Below are positions 62,134-64,000 of a stretch of DNA of 64,000 nucleotides, piece after piece. This DNA comes from Gracilaria gracilis (Eukaryota > Rhodophyta > Florideophyceae > Gracilariales > Gracilariaceae). Every line of letters begins with the position of its first letter. The stretch's first letter is position 1. The stretch covers positions 1 to 64,000 of the forward strand of contig JARGSG010000046.1 in assembly GCA_030374805.1 (NCBI GenBank), in the 5' to 3' direction. A program made the translations under genes and the position numbers. Under the pieces are notes generated by a model that saw only the letters and a list, made by a program, of their open reading frames with translations, was not told where the DNA came from and searched no databases.

Positions 62134-63834
62134 CTACAACCCATTGACAGGAAACGAATGGGGTGCAAGTCCAGGGATTTCGTTCCCCGCTCCTGGTATA
62201 GCACTAAGGAGGCAAACGCCACTCAAGCATGAACCGATTTTGCATGGGCCACAGGCTCCGCAAGTCTGCCCAAACTGACGCGGTAACATACATTTTCCGT
62301 TGACGCAATTGTAGTGCTGGGGACATGAACGGCCAGTTAAGCACTTCAAGCATGGTGACGCAAAACCACCACAAGTCAGGTCCGGAAGAGCACATACTGT
62401 ACCCAAATCGATATCATGAGGCTGTGGTACCAGCCAGTGCTCAAACGGATTTTCATCTTTGGGCTCGAATCGCACAACGAGATCCTTAGCCCTCATCCTG
62501 GCAGAGCCTCGAAGCTTATGGCATGCATTGCAATTACCGATCTCTAGTCCGCGATCGAAGAGTGGACCGTAGGGTGGACTCTTCTCACGCATTTCCGCTT
62601 CTAGGCCAACGTTAGCACCGGTGTCTGTCTTGAAATCAAACCCTTTCCATTGGTATTCAATCTCAACGGTGGGTCGCATTCCGACAAACCCCTTGAAGTC
62701 TGCATTAGAATTAGGCACATCTGTGAAATTGAAAGCACTGCCTCGCAAGTAAAATGGATTCGGCGGCCTACCAAAGATATCTACCCTGGATTGGTCAAGC
62801 TTCACCTTCACCTTGTGGGAAAATTTCTGAGTGGTTTTGAATCGGGTTGTCAATCCTGCACCGATATCTGCATCCACGATCCACTCCACTCTACCAAATG
62901 CGCCAAACCCTACGCGACCAACCAGTGGGAGATACCAAAAGTGCCCAAAGTTGTCTAAACGGTCATGAAGTATCTGCCCCTTCTCATCAACATTGGCACT
63001 GACGCTTGAAATGAGCTCCACCTCCATGGTCGCGTCAAGGTAGTGGTCCCAACGAACTTCGTTTCTCTCTCGGTTTACACTCAATTGATGCACGCCCACC
63101 AGCATCGAGATATTGAAGTCGAGGTCCAGTCCTGGTGCCGGGTGCACTTTCCTCCGCCCCGAAAACGGACGAGGAGGTAAAAATATCCCAATCTCAGTAT
63201 CCCGACTAACTGGACTGAGTGAGCCGGTGGTTTCGTAGAAAGGATCGTCGTCGAAAACGATTCGTTTGGGAAACGGAATATCCTGAGCTACACCGTTACT
63301 GATTTGAAAGTCCACATGCGGCACAACGTCCTCTCCGGGCACAATGGTCATATGCAGAACGGTGTGGTTATCCGTGAAGTGCACTCGATCGATAACGAAG
63401 AAGAGCACATCATCATTGTGTTCTATCCCTGGCACACGTTGCATCGGTGCACAATGGCGCTTCCAATCGTGACGACTAATGATGAATGCTGCTCCTTCTC
63501 TGAAATCAGACGGCTGCAGTTTGGAACCACTGAGTTTGATTGAAGCTTTACGCGGTGCCAGACCACGCGAACAATGGGCAATGCGAACGGATTGGTCCTC
63601 GAGTTTGTCATATAAAATGATATCTTTCTTGACATGGGCTGAGAAATGCATCACCCGTTGCACAAGAGGTGCGGATGCGTCTAATGAACGCGTGTACACC
63701 AACGCCCTCCCTCGCAGTATACCGGTTGAATTGGGAGAAGAGCGAGCGCGGTGTAGCTTGGAAGCATGATCCGCAGCTGACACATGGCAGGCAAAGATCG
63801 TTCCCAGAAGAAGCAGAAGGGCTCCGGTTTTCAT
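62134..63834 (-). CDS. Large secreted protein with cysteine-rich C-terminus, unknown family
   Basis: 566 residues from ATG 63834. The signal peptide is clear (M-K-T-G-A-L-L-L-L-L-G-T-I-F-A-C-H-V-S-A). The long central part is rich in alternating hydrophobic and charged residues, consistent with beta structure (for example D-A-T-M-E-V-E-L-I-S-S-V and G-F-G-A-F-G-R-V-E-W-I-V-D-A-D). Cysteines are few until N-C-N-A-C-H-K-L near residue 435. From about 480 to 550 there are about a dozen: C-G-G-F-A-S-P-C-L-K-C-L, C-P-Q-H-Y-N-C-V-N-G-K-C, C-G-A-C-G-P-C-K-I-G-S-C, an EGF- or dickkopf-like density of disulfides. TATATAA at 63943-63949 is about 109 bp upstream. No family recognised. Open for its full length without introns. 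Confidence 0.7.
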   Translation of the reverse strand: MKTGALLLLLGTIFACHVSAADHASKLHRARSSPNSTGILRGRALVYTRSLDASAPLVQRVMHFSAHVKKDIILYDKLEDQSVRIAHCSRGLAPRKASIKLSGSKLQPSDFREGAAFIISRHDWKRHCAPMQRVPGIEHNDDVLFFVIDRVHFTDNHTVLHMTIVPGEDVVPHVDFQISNGVAQDIPFPKRIVFDDDPFYETTGSLSPVSRDTEIGIFLPPRPFSGRRKVHPAPGLDLDFNISMLVGVHQLSVNRERNEVRWDHYLDATMEVELISSVSANVDEKGQILHDRLDNFGHFWYLPLVGRVGFGAFGRVEWIVDADIGAGLTTRFKTTQKFSHKVKVKLDQSRVDIFGRPPNPFYLRGSAFNFTDVPNSNADFKGFVGMRPTVEIEYQWKGFDFKTDTGANVGLEAEMREKSPPYGPLFDRGLEIGNCNACHKLRGSARMRAKDLVVRFEPKDENPFEHWLVPQPHDIDLGTVCALPDLTCGGFASPCLKCLTGRSCPQHYNCVNGKCMLPRQFGQTCGACGPCKIGSCLSGVCLLSAIPGAGNEIPGLAPHSFPVNGL

Positions 63835-63941
63835 CGAGCAGTTGCGCGTATGGGGTTGCTGAAGTAAAGTACAGATTGGTAATGCTCCATGAACACGAAG
63901 GGCGTAGAGATTTTTACAAGACGTTCCAATGACAAGTATCG

Positions 63942-63950
63942 CTTATATAC
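63942..63950 (-). promoter_or_regulatory. TATA box of the large secreted protein
   Basis: Minus strand GTATATAAG, about 109 bp before the ATG, in line with the other TATA boxes in the window. Confidence 0.55.
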
Positions 63951-64000
63951 GCAGCTCGAAGATTCTATACGCGTGTTTGTTCAAGTGGCGGGGAACGCAA

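Noticed and set aside
1-64000. CRISPR arrays, ribosomal RNA genes, riboswitches, bacterial operons
   Set aside because: The window is eukaryotic by introns, polyadenylation signals and element types. I looked for regularly spaced repeats and conserved rRNA or tRNA blocks and saw none that hold up.

Overview
This is eukaryotic DNA dominated by transposable elements, with a few host genes in between. The host is uncertain. Two secreted proteins start with a transthyretin-like (TTL) domain, a family best known from nematodes, so a nematode is my first guess (about 50%). Several transposons (the gypsy at 36.4-48 kb, the piggyBac, hAT, pogo and Harbinger remnants) resemble families I know best from oomycetes and other protists, so a protist host stays open. 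Spliceosomal introns are very short: 42 and 57 nt in two transposon genes, both starting GTAAGT and ending in a pyrimidine-rich AG. The likely host genes are single-exon, usually have a TATATAA box about 80-120 bp upstream of the ATG, and several have AATAAA after the stop.

Layout. 1-5.5 kb: GC-rich 3' half of a chromodomain Ty3/gypsy element (B) with a broken 739-codon antisense ORF between pol and the putative 3' LTR. 5.5-15.2 kb: a pogo/Tigger transposase gene split by gypsy A (6186-15140, target duplication GGAAG), itself split by copia 1 (6823-11630, target duplication AAGAA). 15.2-21 kb: host interval with a small secreted protein, TTL-metalloprotease 1 and a three-helix membrane protein. 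21-27.7 kb: remnants of a Harbinger-like transposase, a casein-kinase-1 pseudogene and a hAT transposase interrupted by a dispersed repeat. 27.9-30.7 kb: an intact piggyBac-like element. 32-33 kb: a glycine-rich secreted protein. 33.4-35.2 kb: dispersed hairpin-bearing repeats.

36.4-55.8 kb: a second Russian doll. Gypsy C (36453-55848, target duplication ATCTA) sits inside an intron-containing gene. Copia 2 (38070-44412, target duplication CATTT, ORF intact) sits inside the integrase of C, and AT-rich gypsy D (48251-55677) sits inside the 5' LTR of C. Gypsy D carries a zinc-finger ORF before gag and two intact, mutually related small ORFs after pol. 55.8-58.2 kb: the first exon of the split gene and a divergent Harbinger-like transposase pseudogene. 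59-64 kb: host interval with a small membrane/secreted protein divergent from TTL-metalloprotease 2, a GC-rich stretch, and a large secreted Cys-rich protein.

The order of insertion can be read from nesting: pogo before gypsy A before copia 1; split gene before gypsy C before copia 2 and gypsy D. LTR divergence judged by eye agrees (A about 5%; C, D and copia 2 about 3%; copia 1 between 1 and 2%). All family assignments are from reading translations, without database searches.
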